Assembly: GCF_014842025.1 (NCBI RefSeq)
Contig: NZ_JACYUY010000004.1
Location: forward strand, 186,001 to 250,000
Reading direction: 5' to 3'
Source: Massilia sp. CFBP 13721
GTDB taxonomy: Bacteria > Pseudomonadota > Gammaproteobacteria > Burkholderiales > Burkholderiaceae_D
Length of the DNA: 64,000 nt
Below, in pieces: positions 63,737 to 64,000 of the stretch. The translations under genes were made by a program, and so were the position numbers. The notes under the pieces were generated by a model. That model was not told the origin of the DNA and did not search any database. It saw only the letters and a list, made by a program, of their open reading frames with translations. The first letter of the stretch is position 1; each line of letters starts with the position of its first letter.

Positions 63737-64000
63737 ATGAATTTCAAGTTGAAGGCATTGGTTGCAGGAGTAGCACTGGGTTTTTCGATGTCCGGCATGG
63801 CGCAGGAGCCGATCAAGATCGGCGTGTCCGGCCCCTTCACCGGCGGCTCGGCGCCGATGGGCGTGTCGATGCGTGACGGCGTCAAGCTGGCCGTGAACGA
63901 GATCAATGCCGCCGGCGGCGTCCTCGGCCGCAAGATCCAGCTGATCGAACGCGACGACGAAGCGAAGAACGAACGCGGCGTGCAGATCGCCCAGGAGCTG
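63737..64000 (+). CDS. Branched-chain amino acid ABC transporter, LivK-type receptor (3' end outside window)
   Basis: The first 88 codons of a type I periplasmic binding protein. A signal peptide (residues 1-~22, ending SGMAQ) is followed by EPIKIGVSGPFTGGSAPMGVS, MRDGVKLAVNEINAAGGVLG and KIQLIERDDEAK, the usual start of LivK/Leu-Ile-Val receptors and related amide or urea receptors. The ligand cannot be told from this part. ATG 63737 has CGGAG eight bases upstream. Confidence 0.9.
   Translation, partial: MNFKLKALVAGVALGFSMSGMAQEPIKIGVSGPFTGGSAPMGVSMRDGVKLAVNEINAAGGVLGRKIQLIERDDEAKNERGVQIAQEL

Overview
The window is a GC-rich (by eye about two thirds GC) chromosomal segment of a betaproteobacterium, most likely Oxalobacteraceae and Massilia-like. 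This rests on gene content (RpfE-type gene next to recJ, prfB-lysS, a Bug/TctC receptor, KfrA-like protein, many GGDEF proteins, paired chemoreceptors) and on a dense REP-like intergenic repeat family. No RNA gene, integrase, insertion sequence or CRISPR array was recognised. About 52 genes are supported; both ends cut a gene.

Layout. 0-2.8 kb: end of a sensor kinase and comEC. 2.9-9.4 kb: a type VI secretion cargo module read leftward (vgrG, a lipase effector, a Tli4-like periplasmic immunity gene, and a remnant of a second immunity copy). 9.5-13.6 kb: tatD, lolD and two tandem LolC/E-type permeases. 14-21 kb: rpfE-like, recJ, an SDR, a Bug receptor, an Xre/MbcA/ParS-RES toxin-antitoxin pair and a DUF2288 gene. 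21.5-24.9 kb: two convergent chemoreceptors. 25-28 kb: HTH-GAF regulator, Sel1 protein, cpdB. 28.5-31.8 kb: prfB (with the programmed frameshift), a HAD phosphatase, lysS. 32-42 kb: ppnN, POT and OPT peptide transporters, PBP1a, a possibly split orphan gene. 42-54 kb: a cyclic-di-GMP-rich region. 54-64 kb: KfrA-like, Lrp/EamA divergent pair, mfd, serB, an SGNH hydrolase, a lipoprotein and the start of a LivK-type receptor.

The most notable locus is at 43.7-48.6 kb. A 128-residue protein has the hallmarks of photoactive yellow protein (PYP): chromophore cysteine in VAPC, and the matching Tyr and Glu. Divergent from it is a short AMP-forming ligase that fits the p-coumarate-activating ligase of PYP systems. 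PYP overlaps a PAS-PAS-GGDEF gene, which overlaps a PAS-GGDEF-EAL gene; the two enzymes share a paralogous N-terminal sensor. The inference is a blue-light input feeding synthesis and breakdown of cyclic-di-GMP.

The second theme is a GTAG-headed palindromic repeat family in at least twelve intergenic places. Its outer flanks are constant (GTAGGGTGG ... CCACGCGGT) while the hairpin arms vary. It occurs as inverted pairs, as nested palindromes of 170-220 bp, and once as a 139-bp tandem array that also carries copies of the last codons of the neighbouring EAL gene. In three genes the repeat's own GTAG supplies the TAG stop codon.
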